A DNA stretch of 64,000 nucleotides from Lasiosphaeria ovina (lineage: Eukaryota; Ascomycota; Sordariomycetes; Sordariales; Lasiosphaeriaceae), in NCBI GenBank assembly GCA_033439765.1, contig JAULSN010000001.1, positions 7,068,001 to 7,132,000 of the forward strand, written 5' to 3'. The notes beneath the pieces were generated by a model. The model ran no database searches. It had not been told where the DNA came from and was given only the letters and a program-made list of their open reading frames with translations. Positions 22,560-33,539 of the stretch are shown one piece after another. Every line of letters begins with the position of its first letter. Position 1 is the first letter of the stretch. A program made the position numbers and the translations under genes.

Positions 22560-23300
22560 GAAATCGCGCGAGATAGTAAATACCTTAGGTACACGATGGA
22601 GTGAGGAGTGGCCCGGCCCTCGACCTAGGCTTGATAAGGATCCAAGGTATCCAGGTACCCAAGTACCCAAATAATTAACAGAATGTGTTAATAAACGCCG
22701 TATCTACAATGGACAGGTATGACGTAGATGATGTTCGCTCAAAAATTCCCTGTATTAAAACGAGTTGTGGTTGGTTAGTGAAGAGCTCTCATTTGGTCAC
22801 TCTATTAGCCCTTCCACGCACCATTTCACGCTGATGATAATATGTTAAGGCCGTTCAAAGAAATTATTGAACATTTGAATAGCTCTTGCACATATATAGG
22901 TACTTTATAGTCCGGGTAATACTAATTAATACATTGCTTTTTGTTCGGGCTTGCCTTTTGATAGGACGTTTCCGACAATACATATGGATTTTCTCATACC
23001 CAATCACTTTTACGGAAAACATGTTGTAGTCTGTGTGCCACTAGAAGGAATTTGATAGACAACTATAGGATAGGATGGAATCAAAAGGCGGTTTCCTTCA
23101 AGCATCAACCGTCCAATAGTCACAGTATAACGTACAAAACAATAAAAATAATTGCATTGTTCTGAGTCTTCCTAAGTCAGAGTCTGTCAGAGTCTGAAGG
23201 TTTGACGGTGTTTGGCCGCTTCAATATCAGCACAATTGTTGCACGTTTGCTCACTTACTAGGCAACTTCGCTTGCGGATAACTTCTAGCTTCCTGCTAAT
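22560..23300. other. AT-rich island
   Basis: Clearly richer in A and T than the flanks (for example 22660-23180), with no coding frames. It resembles a short RIP-degraded or non-functional segment, but no parent repeat is recognisable. Confidence 0.5.
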
Positions 23301-23311
23301 GTTCACTTGAG

Positions 23312-23318
23312 TATAAAA
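23312..23318 (+). promoter_or_regulatory. TATA box of the methyltransferase gene
   Basis: TATAAAA 156 bp upstream of the start at 23474, followed by a C/T-rich leader. Confidence 0.5.
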
Positions 23319-23473
23319 CCAGTGCTCCGTCGATGCGTTTCCGTCCTTGCACTTTTATCTCTCATCCAGATTCCTTGTTCTAAACGGCAGAATTCTCTTC
23401 CTTCAGCCTTCTTCCAAAACCCGAGTCGGTCTTTCACCTTCCACAGAGCCAGGTTGAGCAACCAAGATTCAAA

Positions 23474-24400
23474 ATGGCTGACAATTACCGAGACTGGGAT
23501 CCGGAAAAATACCTGCAGTTCGAGATTCATCGCAAGGTAGCTGCCATTAAACTCGTCAAGGAGCTCAAGAGGCTAGTTGCAGCCAGATGGAAACCTGACT
23601 GCGTCATCGACTTGGGTTGCGGCCCCGGCACTAGCACCAAGGTTCTGGAGTCAGAGTTCCCGAACGCCCGAATCTTCGGCATCGACTCGTCTCCCAGCAT
23701 GATCGAGGCGGCAAAGACAAGGGAGAGGGCCAAGGAAGCGCCTACGACCACCTACATGCACGGCAATATTGAGACGTACGTTCCCGAGGATGGGACTGAC
23801 TTGATTTTCAGCACCGAAGCGCTGCAGTATCTGCATGCCGACGCCCAAATAGAGACCCTACAGCGTCTGATACAGAATCTGAACCCCGGCGGCGTCTTGG
23901 TGTTCGAGCATGCCGACAACCGCGCGTACGACGCGAGCGCCGCCTACCATGAAATGATCCTCACAATCTACAAGGAGGCGGCATGGTCCCAGTATTTCAA
24001 GCAAATGAGAGAGACCGAGCGTCCGCATTGGGCCAAGATCGTGGCGGAAGAGCAGTACAAGGACGCCCTCAATCCCTCCTGCAGCACCGTTCGGACGTCG
24101 CGGTCAGTTGCCCAGGTAATCCTAAACAACCACCAAGAGCTGGTCGAGTGGATGAAGGGCGCCGAGTTGCGGTTCATCCTCAAGACCATCACGGACCCCG
24201 ACCACCGCAAAGCCTATCTGCAACGATATATGCAGCGCCTCGAGGAAGTCTATCCCCGCGACGCCAATGGCAAAATTGTTCTGAAATGGTCGATGTTGCT
24301 CTGCGTCTGCGTCAAGAAGGCGGAAGGAATTGAAGAGGAAGGAATAGACGAGGAAGAATTAGATGAGGTGGACATGATTGTGCTGCCGCCGGATTGCTAA
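23474..24400 (+). CDS. Trans-aconitate 2-methyltransferase-like SAM-dependent methyltransferase
   Basis: Single exon, 308 aa, start in AAAATGGC context. It opens DNYRDWDPEKYLQFEIHR, close to the DWDP..Y..F...R opening of Tam enzymes, which methylate trans-aconitate and so relieve inhibition of the citric-acid cycle. Motif I is VIDLGCGPGTST (about 44-55); motif II region is ARIFGIDSSPSMIEAA; DLIFSTEALQYL is motif IV. The C-terminal half follows the Tam pattern up to RYMQRLEEVYP. An acidic tail of about 25 residues rich in Glu/Asp is extra relative to the bacterial enzyme. Substrate is inferred from family only; fungal members may act on other small acids. Confidence 0.85.
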   Translation: MADNYRDWDPEKYLQFEIHRKVAAIKLVKELKRLVAARWKPDCVIDLGCGPGTSTKVLESEFPNARIFGIDSSPSMIEAAKTRERAKEAPTTTYMHGNIETYVPEDGTDLIFSTEALQYLHADAQIETLQRLIQNLNPGGVLVFEHADNRAYDASAAYHEMILTIYKEAAWSQYFKQMRETERPHWAKIVAEEQYKDALNPSCSTVRTSRSVAQVILNNHQELVEWMKGAELRFILKTITDPDHRKAYLQRYMQRLEEVYPRDANGKIVLKWSMLLCVCVKKAEGIEEEGIDEEELDEVDMIVLPPDC

Positions 24401-25622
24401 TATTTTGCGTATCGAGTCCGAGAGATGATCATTGGCGGTAGCATCGGGCATTATTATCCAAGGCTGGTTTTGAACGCACAGGTGTTCATTCGTTTGGCAT
24501 CACAACATAGCTTTGGTTGCGGGGCAGGAGTCCCGCAAAAGTCAAAATATTTCTCAGACGGGGGGACAAATGGTTGACCGCTGGTGTTCTGGAGCAGTTT
24601 AGGTTCGGTACTCCGCATTTCGGGCAAGACTCAGAGAGTCAGAATGGAATCTTTTTGTGGCTTTTGGCAACGTAACGCATAATCGGTGCATTGTGTAATA
24701 ACCATCGTGAAAACTCCGAAATCGTACCCACTCACGCCATTCGGTGTTTGGGGCTTCTTTCACAGTGCACACGGCCGGACTTGTACATACTGTTGCGTTG
24801 TGCTGGCTGCGTGGGTGTCGCACAGCCACATTGAGGACGCCCGCACCCCCCTTCAAGGCGGCCGTCCTCAATGAAAAAGGGCTCTCATTGGTGGATGAAT
24901 GAGTTTTAGTGGGTAACCATCTCGGTCTCCGACTTGCGCTTTGCATTTTCGGAGAGCGCGGCGGGGGTCTTCAGCCAATGGTGGGAATGCACATCCTCGA
25001 CTGAGCCACATTCTGTCCGTCCTCATTTTGTGCCCCCTAGCGACTAGCGCATCTTAAAAACGGCGGCCGCTGACTCTTCGCCGAGTTGTCTCCACCTTCT
25101 TTTCAACTCTCTCTTTCTCTCTCCCTCCTCCTTACCTCTCTCGGATCTCTCCCCCGACCTCACAACCTTATCGCCTCAAACTCACCATCCTATCATTCTT
25201 CATCTCTGAAACATCAGCTTGTTCTCCACTGCCCTCAATCGATAATTACAGCCCCAAGCCTAAGGGTTTTGGGGTAATCGAATCACCCTGTCCGATTGTC
25301 GATATCATCCCGGCAACCAGATCAACACCGACCAGGCCCAAGATCGATAATCAGTATCGAAATCCAGCATCAGCAAAAACCTAATGCCATGCTCGCATTA
25401 CAAGGCCACCCAAATGACAAGTTCTGGTATTAACTAGAACCTCCCACACTGATACTCTAGCACCCCTTACTAACGCCGACAGGTTATGCTGCGAATGCGT
25501 CAACTACAGCCAGTAACTACACTGTGGCGTCTCAGAGACGACGGCGAACAAACTGCCGTTCTGAGCGCCCGCTGCAATCTGGGGCATTGGTCTTATCTCC
25601 AAAGCCAGATCATCGTCAAGCC
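24401..25622. other. Gene-free stretch with pyrimidine-rich promoter
   Basis: Holds a strong C/T-rich tract (about 25090-25170), typical of fungal transcription start regions, followed by about 450 bp that may be a leader for the frame at 25623 or for the C2H2 gene. Confidence 0.4.
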
Positions 25623-26600
25623 ATGGACCGTTCCACTTTCAACCTAACTGCCTTGGAATCGGCACCTTGTGCTCACTCCGCCAATGTCCCCACCCAGCCA
25701 ATGCCAATTGAATCCTCTGGCGGCTTCTCTGACGATATTGTCGTCGTCGGCGCCGGCTACCGTCTTGGCGTCGGTGTCAATGACACCTTGTCGTTTTGGG
25801 AGGCACTCTGTACGGCGGGAACCATTGGCACCGGCATCTTTACTGCCAATTTCTCTGCTCAGTTCCGCCCATCCTTCTTATCAGAGTATGTCCTTGGCGC
25901 CCAAGGCCATCATGACCCCGGAGCCCAATGCCAAAAGGCGACTTCCCCGTCCTCGCCATCAGGAGACTTCCCCAGTGAAGTTCTCCATTCGCATGACCCG
26001 CTTTCGAATCATGTCGACGATTGCCAAGGCGCAAAGGCGTCCAGGCCGGACACCGATCCCTTCAAGTTTTTCGGTCTTTCGCAGGACTTGGAGCCAGGAA
26101 CTGGCCTCCAGCTCCAGAAGTTTGAGCAACTGGCAATTGCCGCAGCAGAGGCTTTGATAACCGCAGTACTGCTCAACGCCACAACGCAGCTCTGGTCAAG
26201 GTCTATTGCGTGCGTGACGAAGGTTTGTCATGCTAACGACACAACATCGCACCTGTCCATAACTAACGCCTTGATTCAGACCCAGCAAGGCATCGGGCTA
26301 AGTCGTCAAGATGACGAAGTTCACTTCCTGGATCTCGTTCACAAGATCCGTCATGCAGACCAACCATGGACCTCGAACCAGTCCATGTCGGACACCTCGA
26401 ACCAGGCACGGCAGACCCTTGCGCTTGTCGATTATGATTACGAACTCCCGCTGCATTTCAATCTCCGTAACAACTTCCAGGATCTTTCTCAAGGCTTTGA
26501 GACGGGTTCGAATCATGTTCACTTGACATATCACAGGCTACTGCCGCATTCTCCAGTATATCGACACAGAGTCGGTACTGCTGGAGATGAAGCTACTTGA
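25623..26600 (+). CDS. Doubtful protein of unknown function
   Basis: An open frame of 326 codons from an ATG at 25623. A good intron (26223-26279, GTTTGT donor, two CTAAC sites, TTCAG acceptor) is in phase, leaving about 306 aa. I do not recognise the protein. Composition is low in structure and rich in Ser/Thr/Pro/Gln. One patch, IVVVGAGYRLGVGVNDTLSF, looks like the start of a ketosynthase domain, but nothing after it fits. It lies just upstream of the C2H2 gene on the same strand, so it could equally be part of a long spliced leader or a non-coding transcript. Confidence 0.25.
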   Translation: MDRSTFNLTALESAPCAHSANVPTQPMPIESSGGFSDDIVVVGAGYRLGVGVNDTLSFWEALCTAGTIGTGIFTANFSAQFRPSFLSEYVLGAQGHHDPGAQCQKATSPSSPSGDFPSEVLHSHDPLSNHVDDCQGAKASRPDTDPFKFFGLSQDLEPGTGLQLQKFEQLAIAAAEALITAVLLNATTQLWSRSIACVTKVCHANDTTSHLSITNALIQTQQGIGLSRQDDEVHFLDLVHKIRHADQPWTSNQSMSDTSNQARQTLALVDYDYELPLHFNLRNNFQDLSQGFETGSNHVHLTYHRLLPHSPVYRHRVGTAGDEAT

Positions 26601-26812
26601 AATGGAAGGACTCTCATGAGTTCCTTGAAGGGCCATGCCCACAAAGGCTGGCCCTTCCGACCTTCGGATTAAGTCGTTAAAAGGATCCCGATTCGTTCGC
26701 CTCGCATCGCACACTCCAACTGAAACTCCGCCACAAGCAAGTTGCTTCCGCAATTGAACCACGGCCGAAACAGCCAAAAACGCCGCAACCATTCAAATTT
26801 ACCCAACCAAAC

Positions 26813-27889
26813 ATGCTTTCGCCCACTATCGACACAAGGATGTCCAACAACACCCCTCAGGCCCCATGCCCCCCTGCAGATGAGCAGGTGGATTGGGTCT
26901 GGGTTCGAGTGCCGAGGAACAGTTCCGCCGCCGCCCCAAATACGCTATCTACAAGTCCCTTACTACCCCAAGGCCCATCCGTGAGTTACCCAGCCCCGAA
27001 CAGCTTCGCCGAGAACAACGCCTCAATAAACTACTTTCCGCCAACTATATGGAGTGCACCGTCGACAATGATTCCTGTACAGGCCCCCATTCAACCACCG
27101 GCTATGTCGTCCATCCCCTCATTTGTATCAAAGGTGGATGACTATACGATCACCGATTTCGGTATTGACCAGGGCTTGTGGCTACAAGACACTCTCTGGG
27201 ATATCCCGGAAGACCTGGCATTGTCACTGGGCACTGACTTTTTTGGTGGAGGCGTTAAGGATTTGCTAGGCTTTGGCAACCAGTCAGGCCTGGACTTCAT
27301 GTCCGGAAACTTCAACCCTTTTGCCTCCGAAACGCTTACGGGGCCGTTTAACTTGCTTACCACAGCTCCGGCGGCTGGCTGCATCAATCCTGAAAGTTCA
27401 CGGGAATCTCCTCTCACCCCTCCCCCAGGCCTGTCGTGGTCTCCGCCTTCGTCTTCAACGCCAGTCGGTTCCTCGCCTACCGCTCCCCTCACCCCTCCAT
27501 CATCTGCTCACTCACAAGACACAAACGTCAATTCTGCATTGTCATGCTCCGATCCGTCGTGCGCTCGGAAGTTCGACAAAGCCGCCGACCTTAGGTACCT
27601 CTCCCGCCCCCCCTTGCCCCCAGCCGACATCTCTGGTGATGTTAACACGCGCCGGTTACGCAGGAAGCACGAGCGGAGCCACCGCCGTCCGTTCCGCTGT
27701 GACATTTGCGACAAGGGCCACCTTGACAAGCGCGGCCTGGCTCGCCACATCTGGACCAGACACCGAAACGTCGCCATCGAGCGCGGCGCAGGCCCACCAG
27801 AGCACGCGAGGTGTCCCGAGTGTGGCAAGGAGGGCCGGCGCGACAATATCGCTCGCCACATGAAGCTGCATGCCACTGCGAGTAAATGA
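26813..27889 (+). CDS. C2H2 zinc-finger transcription factor
   Basis: Predicted nuclear regulator, 335 aa from two exons, 26813-27594 and 27664-27889; the 69-nt intron is in frame. The N-terminal two thirds are low-complexity Pro/Ser/Thr-rich with acidic-aromatic patches (DYTITDFGIDQGLWLQDTLW), as in activation domains. The splice rebuilds finger 1: CSDPSCARKFDKAADL joined to RKHERSH. Finger 2 is CDICDKGHLDKRGLARHIWTRH, finger 3 CPECGKEGRRDNIARHMKLH near the end. This three-finger C-terminal layout is common in Sordariomycete factors. Unspliced, the first finger would lack its histidines, supporting the intron. Alternative start at 26840. Confidence 0.85.
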   Translation: MLSPTIDTRMSNNTPQAPCPPADEQVDWVWVRVPRNSSAAAPNTLSTSPLLPQGPSVSYPAPNSFAENNASINYFPPTIWSAPSTMIPVQAPIQPPAMSSIPSFVSKVDDYTITDFGIDQGLWLQDTLWDIPEDLALSLGTDFFGGGVKDLLGFGNQSGLDFMSGNFNPFASETLTGPFNLLTTAPAAGCINPESSRESPLTPPPGLSWSPPSSSTPVGSSPTAPLTPPSSAHSQDTNVNSALSCSDPSCARKFDKAADLRYLSRPPLPPADISGDVNTRRLRRKHERSHRRPFRCDICDKGHLDKRGLARHIWTRHRNVAIERGAGPPEHARCPECGKEGRRDNIARHMKLHATASK

Positions 27890-29859
27890 CGTGACATGTT
27901 ATGACGTGAAGTGAATTGGGGCACCCGACTACGACGCACATAGGGTCTTGGTACATCTGTGTAGGATATTTCTTCCTTTCTTATTCTCTTTTCCATATCG
28001 TCTTCTTCTGCCGTCTTCTGTTTTCCGCCTTGGCCATTTTTTTCATGTTCTAGCGTCGTTATGTTTAGAATTTGGCTTTTGCGGGCTGATAGCCCCTGAA
28101 AACGGGGCATCTGTGCCTGTCACGACATGGTACGGGAAAGCAGGAAGTGAAGTACTCAGAGGTCTGGGTACGGTCATTAGAGTTTCGTATCTCAATAAAG
28201 CTACTTAAACTAACTCGTTGTCTTTTGCTTTGACCTGGCTGGCACTGCGAAGGAACCCTATGATAAAATCAGCCAGTGCAGAGGGAGCTGCACTCGATAA
28301 GCCCCCTACGACGTGATTCAGGTCGCTTGCCTGTGCGCCCATGCCATTGTTTGGGTAGTATGCTTATGCAGCGTCGGCACATCATGTGTCAGCCGCCAAG
28401 GACTGCGATGCGAGCCAGCCCTAATTATGGGGGGTGCTCCCGCAATAACGACCGCCCTTGCAATTGGGCACATGCAATAGCAGAACGGCGTGGGGGCCAC
28501 AGTACGGTCCCGACGGGAACCTCCAGGAGGGTCACACTCGGACTTCTGACAAGCCAGAGAGTCACAGAATCGAGTTCGGGCACCCGGAAGGGCTCTTGCT
28601 GATCTACCTAGGTTTGCAGACTGCCAGAGTCCTCTATAGTCAAGGCCCTTGGGTGGGCGCTTTGAACTTGACGTAGGAACCAGGACAGGACATGGCCCTT
28701 CACTTCAGGGACGCGGTACGTGGGTTCGGTCTCTGTCTGACCTTCGGCGACCATTTGCTGCACCGCGTGGACTGGAACCTGGTCTAGATAATTGGTTCGG
28801 TCCTTTTGTCTAATTAGCCCGGTCAAGGAGCGCGGGATGTCCAAGGCATTCTTATTTGCACTTTGGCACTCGTTATATTACCCCGGATCTACAATCATAT
28901 TCCCCGTTTCACAACATCGATCACGAACCATTGGCCGGTGTGCAGCTGCTAGGGGCTACCTCACCTGGGCCGCGTGGATTGATAGCTGCCGTGTACGACT
29001 CGGCTACGGCAACGGGCCGCCAGCCCATATCAGCAGCGTACGGGGGACAGGACGGTACAGGCCAAATCCCCCGGGCATAGCCTGAATATATGGCCACGCG
29101 CGGAATTCGAGTTTGCGAGATGGCCTTCATATACCTGGATAGTTGTACCACTTGGTTAGGCAGACCGTGCCCCAAAGTCCTCGCCGCCAGGCGTCATCCG
29201 ACAAGCAATATCGCCACGGTCTATTTTAATCTGCACAAGGTGTCAAGTATATACACACACACCGTCGTCCTCAATCGCCACCGAGCTTTGCTTCCCCCGG
29301 TCCCCGCTCCCAGCAATGCCACCTTCGCTGTGAAAGCGCCTTCCTTGGCAGGCAGGGCCGCGAGGACGCAATAAGTACGAGAAGACCGTCGCAGTACCGA
29401 GACTCTGGAACCGACCCCCACCCCCCCTCTCCGCCCCCTCATATAGCCGCCGTCCTGTCTCGAGCGAACTAGGGAGCCGTCTGCCGAATTGATGTCTCGG
29501 GGGCTATGTATGGCGATGTCGCGGAATTGCTCCGTAGGGCTGGCTGGCTGTGCCTTGCCGGGACAGGACGCTTGCTTGTATGCACCCGTAAATTGGCTCC
29601 TTCTCGGCCCCGGCAATTGATTGCTGTAGGGCAGCCACGCTCTTGGCACCCGGAGACTGGTCTTATGCCTTCTATATCAGGCTTGTGTATCATGCTTGCT
29701 TCCTTGGCTCGAGACAAGAACAACCCAAACACAAGAAACTCGTCACCCAGGTGTGCGACACGCTCGTATTCGATCCTCCACTAGCTATTCTACACCTAAA
29801 CCTATCATCCTGTTGTTAACCTGGCCCTAGCCCCGGCCCCGGCCCCGGCCCATCGTCCC
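27890..29859. other. Gene-free stretch
   Basis: About 2 kb with only scattered short frames. GGCCCC repeats at 29830-29850 lie directly before the next start. A CATATATAC-like motif near 29247 may be promoter sequence. No gene supported. Confidence 0.4.
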
Positions 29860-31866
29860 ATGGCTCCACCTGCAGTTAGCTCAGATCAGGCTTCGCCGGT
29901 AGCCATGCACCCGAATTCAGGGGCAACCAACACGACCTCTGGAACAAGCAGCACCCAGACTTCTCACCCTAACCACTCTGACTTGTTCTCAACGGTGCTG
30001 GGGCTAGTAGCAGCATGTGTACTGATGTTTATGGTCTTTGGCCCAGCTTCAGCCATTGCCTACACCCTGGTGCTTGGGAAACGAAAGCGTGGCCAGAAAC
30101 AATCGGGGGACGCAGAGGCTGGCACCGACGCGGCTGCTGGCACTTGCCTTGGTAGCCGCTCGTCTTCCTCCGCTTCAACATCGTCCAAGAAACGGCCAGA
30201 CAGCCTCGAGGCATCAACACCCCGAGTCATCAATGAACTAGCAGTGCCCAGCGCTGTGAACGATACGGGAATCGGAGACGACGACCATGACTTCACCAGC
30301 TCCTCGAAGGGCGGCACAGACTGGGACTCGAAGGAGACTACATCGTCTAAAGCGACTTCCGTCTCATCCCATTCAACCGGTGACGTCGATCGCACCATGG
30401 TAACGGAGGAGCTCGAAGCATGCAAGCAACAAGCAGTCGACAATCTGATGTCCGAGTTCAAGGCGCTTCTGAACCATGGCCTGTACGTCGGGCTAAGTAT
30501 CCGCGCAGGCGGGCGTGGCGTCTCGGTCAGCCCCTGCCGCGTTGCCAAGTTTGGCCTGTCGCCATCATCGTCTTCTCCAGGCGACACCGTGGAATGGCCA
30601 GACGGGATCCCTCGAGGCCAATCGTACATCGGAGCAGGCACCCAGACGGCAGATGGCCGAAGACGATCCCGTGCTCGCCCACAGGCCAGCTTAGGAGAGG
30701 GACAGCGGAGATTTGCGTGTCCGTTCTATCAGCGCAACCCCCGGAGGCACACCGGTCATAGGTCGTGCAGAGGGCCAGGGTGGGCCAACGTGTATCGCAT
30801 CAAGTGAGTAAAACCATACGACCATAGGACCGTGTCAACCTCATATCTTGATGGTAGTCTCAACCACTAACACGTGACCGTCCAGAGAGCACATCTACCG
30901 GACCCATACCTTGCCCATCCACTGCAGCCGCTGCGGGATGATCATGAAATCCGACTCGCAGCTATGGGAGCACCAGAGACAGGCTGAAGGCTGCCAAGTC
31001 CGTCTCGTGGACCTTCCAGAGGGCATAAACAACGAACAAGAGAAGCAGCTGCGGAAGAAGAAGCAGAGAGAGACCGAGGAAGACCGGTGGCTAGAGATGT
31101 ACCGCATTATCTTCCCAGACGAAGACGGCGATCTCATTCCTTCGCCTTGTCAGTTCCCCCTCCATATATGGCACTTCACATGAGCTCTGGTTGAACTGAC
31201 ACTGTGTTGCCAGACTACGACGACTGCGGCTCGGACCGCGACGGGGAGCGCATGGACGAGCTGCGGCAGTACGAGCGGTTCCAGCGACGGGAGCTGCTCC
31301 GCATCGTGCGGCAGCTGCTGCAGCAGGAGAACGTGGTTGACCTAGAGGGGCCCGTCGAGAGCCAGCTCAGGACTAGATTCGAAAACATTGTGCGCCAAGC
31401 GCAGCGCGAAGTGTTCAGCCTGTACCGGTCGGGCACCAGTCCTTGCGCGGACAACAGCAACAACATCTCCGTCAATGCTCCCACCCCAGACAACCAGGAT
31501 CTGATGCCCCCCTTGACCTACGATCCGTCGGGCCTGCCCTACCATCACGGCTCAGTAGGGCTGCCATCATACAGCCCTGGACAAGAGGCTGAACCGAGAG
31601 TCGGCGCGAGTCAGCGAGGCAGCGGCGCCGGTTTCACGCTCGACAACAACACCTGGTTCCTATCTACCTATGGTACCCCCCACCACGACGATCGCTTTGT
31701 TCAGTTGGACAACAGCCACACCTTTAATCCCCATGGACATGCGCCGGTCGACGGGTCAGCTCATCACATGACAGGTTACCATCTTGAAGTGCCACCGACA
31801 TCGCCGTCGCGCCCACCGGTGCTCTACGGCATGCCGTTCAACAACCCGGATAACGTCTGCAGGTGA
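29860..31866 (+). CDS. C2H2-type zinc-finger protein with N-terminal membrane helix
   Basis: Three exons join in frame: 29860-30803, 30886-31148 and 31214-31866, giving 619 aa. The N-terminal 40 residues are Ser/Thr-rich, followed by one strong hydrophobic segment (about 42-72, LFSTVLGLVAACVLMFMVFG) and basic GKRKRGQK. A Ser/Thr/Asp-rich linker leads to a conserved fungal block: FACPFYQRNPRRH, GPGWANVYRIK, EHIYRTHTLPIHCSRCG and WEHQRQAEGC (about 284-352). This double finger is frequent in Pezizomycotina, often beside HET or NLR genes. A charged helix (NNEQEKQLRKKKQRETEEDR) and a Gln/Arg-rich coiled-coil-like stretch follow, then a disordered tail. The type II/III-like membrane topology is inferred. 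Function unknown. Confidence 0.82.
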
Positions 31867-32381
31867 GGCTGGCAGGAGTCGGTGGTTGTCATCTGTTTGT
31901 ACGGCTCGTGCCGAGCTCCATCCTGTCTCAGCTTATACCTATATTCCCGGAATTACCCGATAGAGAGAATAACAATGATGATAGAGGTTGGAGAACCCAC
32001 GGCAAGACAGGAACTGCCACAGGCCGGATTTCACCGCGCTCCTGAGATATGTGATGTTGTGATGTCGTGATGAAAAGGGGGAGGACCAGGTTACAGGGGG
32101 CTCGACGCCCAACAGGATAGGGGGCCTACGTCAGGCTAGACGTTGTTGAAGACATCCATAGTAATCCTGATAATATTGCGTGCTGCTGTGCTGCGCCACT
32201 TGTGAACAGAAACGATAACAATAGACCCAAGTAGCCCCTGGGAGTTGCAACACAGCCACTTTGATCCACAATAGTACGGCCCAGAAGCCAAAAGAGGAAG
32301 CTCAAAAGTGCGACTGTAAAAAGCGTGCCACGCAATGCACCCCCTCACCTCACTCACCACATCAAGCTAACCATCAACACA
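31867..32381. other. Gene-free stretch
   Basis: Between two genes on the same strand; contains the promoter of the kinase-like gene. Nothing else recognised. Confidence 0.45.
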
Positions 32382-33539
32382 ATGCCGCCTCCCGAGCCAG
32401 CAAAAGAAGACGGCATCGCCAAGCAGCTCCTCGAGGAGCTGTCCAAAACCCCCTATGCATGCTCGTCGCTGTCAGAAGCCCTGGCCACCAAACAGGGGAA
32501 CTATGTGTACCGCGGCGTGCTGGCCCAACCCGTCTGCCGTCCTGGAAGTGCACCCGCCGGCAGCGTGATAATCAAGCACTGCACCAACACCGCCACGCCA
32601 TACCAGCCGTTCGAAGAATCGCTCCTCCAATCACTCGCCGCTTTCTCGCCCTCCACCACCGGAACCGCCGTGGTCGGCGTACCGCGCCTCTACCTGTTCA
32701 ACCGCTTGGCCAACATCCAGGTTCTGGAAGACCTCACCGACACAGCTTGGCTCCGCGCCGCCCTGTTCTCGTCCACGGCCGAGACCCTGCTCGCCCAGTC
32801 CAGCCACGCCGCCATCGGCCGCGCCCTCGGCGCCTGGCTGCGGTCCTTCCACGCCTGGAGCGCGGCGCCCGCGCAGGCCGCGCTTCGGGCGCACATGTGG
32901 CAGCACGACCCGGCGCGCAAAGCGAAGCACGACTTCACGTTCGGCACCCTGCTCGCGGTACTGCAGAACTTCCCGCACCTGCTGCGCGGCCACGAAAGCA
33001 CCATCAGGGCGGTCCAGGACAGCGCGGCGAGCGCGCTCGAGAAGCCGTCTACCGGGGACGGAGACGGCGATGACGGGTGGGGCCTCGTGCACGGCGACCT
33101 GTGGTCCGGCAACATCCTGCTCCCCAAATCGGGGTGGCGCGAGGCGCCGCGCCCCGACGCGCCTCCGAACAGGGTCTTCGTCATCGACTGGGAGTTTGCG
33201 CAGTTCGGGCACCGGTCGTGCGATCTCGGCCAGCTCGTCGGCGACCTGTTGGAGCGCAGCGTGTACGACAGCCGCGGCACGGGCGTAGCCGCCATGCAGG
33301 GCGTCATCGAGGGCTACGGTGGTGTTAGCGATGACATGGCGTTCCGGACGGCCGTCTACGTCGGCGTGCATCTCGTCAGCTGGTACTCTAGACGCCAGCT
33401 GAAGGGGCCCAGGGTCGTCGCCCCGGACGTGATTGCGGCGGGCCTGGCGATTGGGAGGAATTTTGTCGTCAAGGGGTGGGAGAGGGACAGGGCGTTCTTT
33501 GAGGGGGGTGCGCTTGCGCCATTGTTTGCGAAAAAGTGA
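32382..33539 (+). CDS. Aminoglycoside-phosphotransferase-family (APH) kinase-like protein
   Basis: Single exon, 385 aa, start in ACACAATGCC context. Fold and motifs follow the APH/choline-kinase/methylthioribose-kinase group, which transfers phosphate from ATP to small hydroxyl compounds. GNYVYRGVL and SVIIKHCT give the N-lobe and ATP-binding lysine. The catalytic loop LVHGDLWSGNILLP lies at about 235-248 with Asp239 and Asn244, and the metal-binding motif FVIDWEFAQFGHRSCDLGQL at about 266-285. Layout is closest to fungal methylthioribose-kinase-like proteins. Substrate unknown; no resistance role is implied. Confidence 0.87.
   Translation: MPPPEPAKEDGIAKQLLEELSKTPYACSSLSEALATKQGNYVYRGVLAQPVCRPGSAPAGSVIIKHCTNTATPYQPFEESLLQSLAAFSPSTTGTAVVGVPRLYLFNRLANIQVLEDLTDTAWLRAALFSSTAETLLAQSSHAAIGRALGAWLRSFHAWSAAPAQAALRAHMWQHDPARKAKHDFTFGTLLAVLQNFPHLLRGHESTIRAVQDSAASALEKPSTGDGDGDDGWGLVHGDLWSGNILLPKSGWREAPRPDAPPNRVFVIDWEFAQFGHRSCDLGQLVGDLLERSVYDSRGTGVAAMQGVIEGYGGVSDDMAFRTAVYVGVHLVSWYSRRQLKGPRVVAPDVIAAGLAIGRNFVVKGWERDRAFFEGGALAPLFAKK

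Noticed and set aside
32631..33371. Frame of 246 codons antisense to the APH-type kinase
   Set aside because: Shadow of a GC-rich single-exon gene with intact HGD and IDWE motifs on the plus strand.
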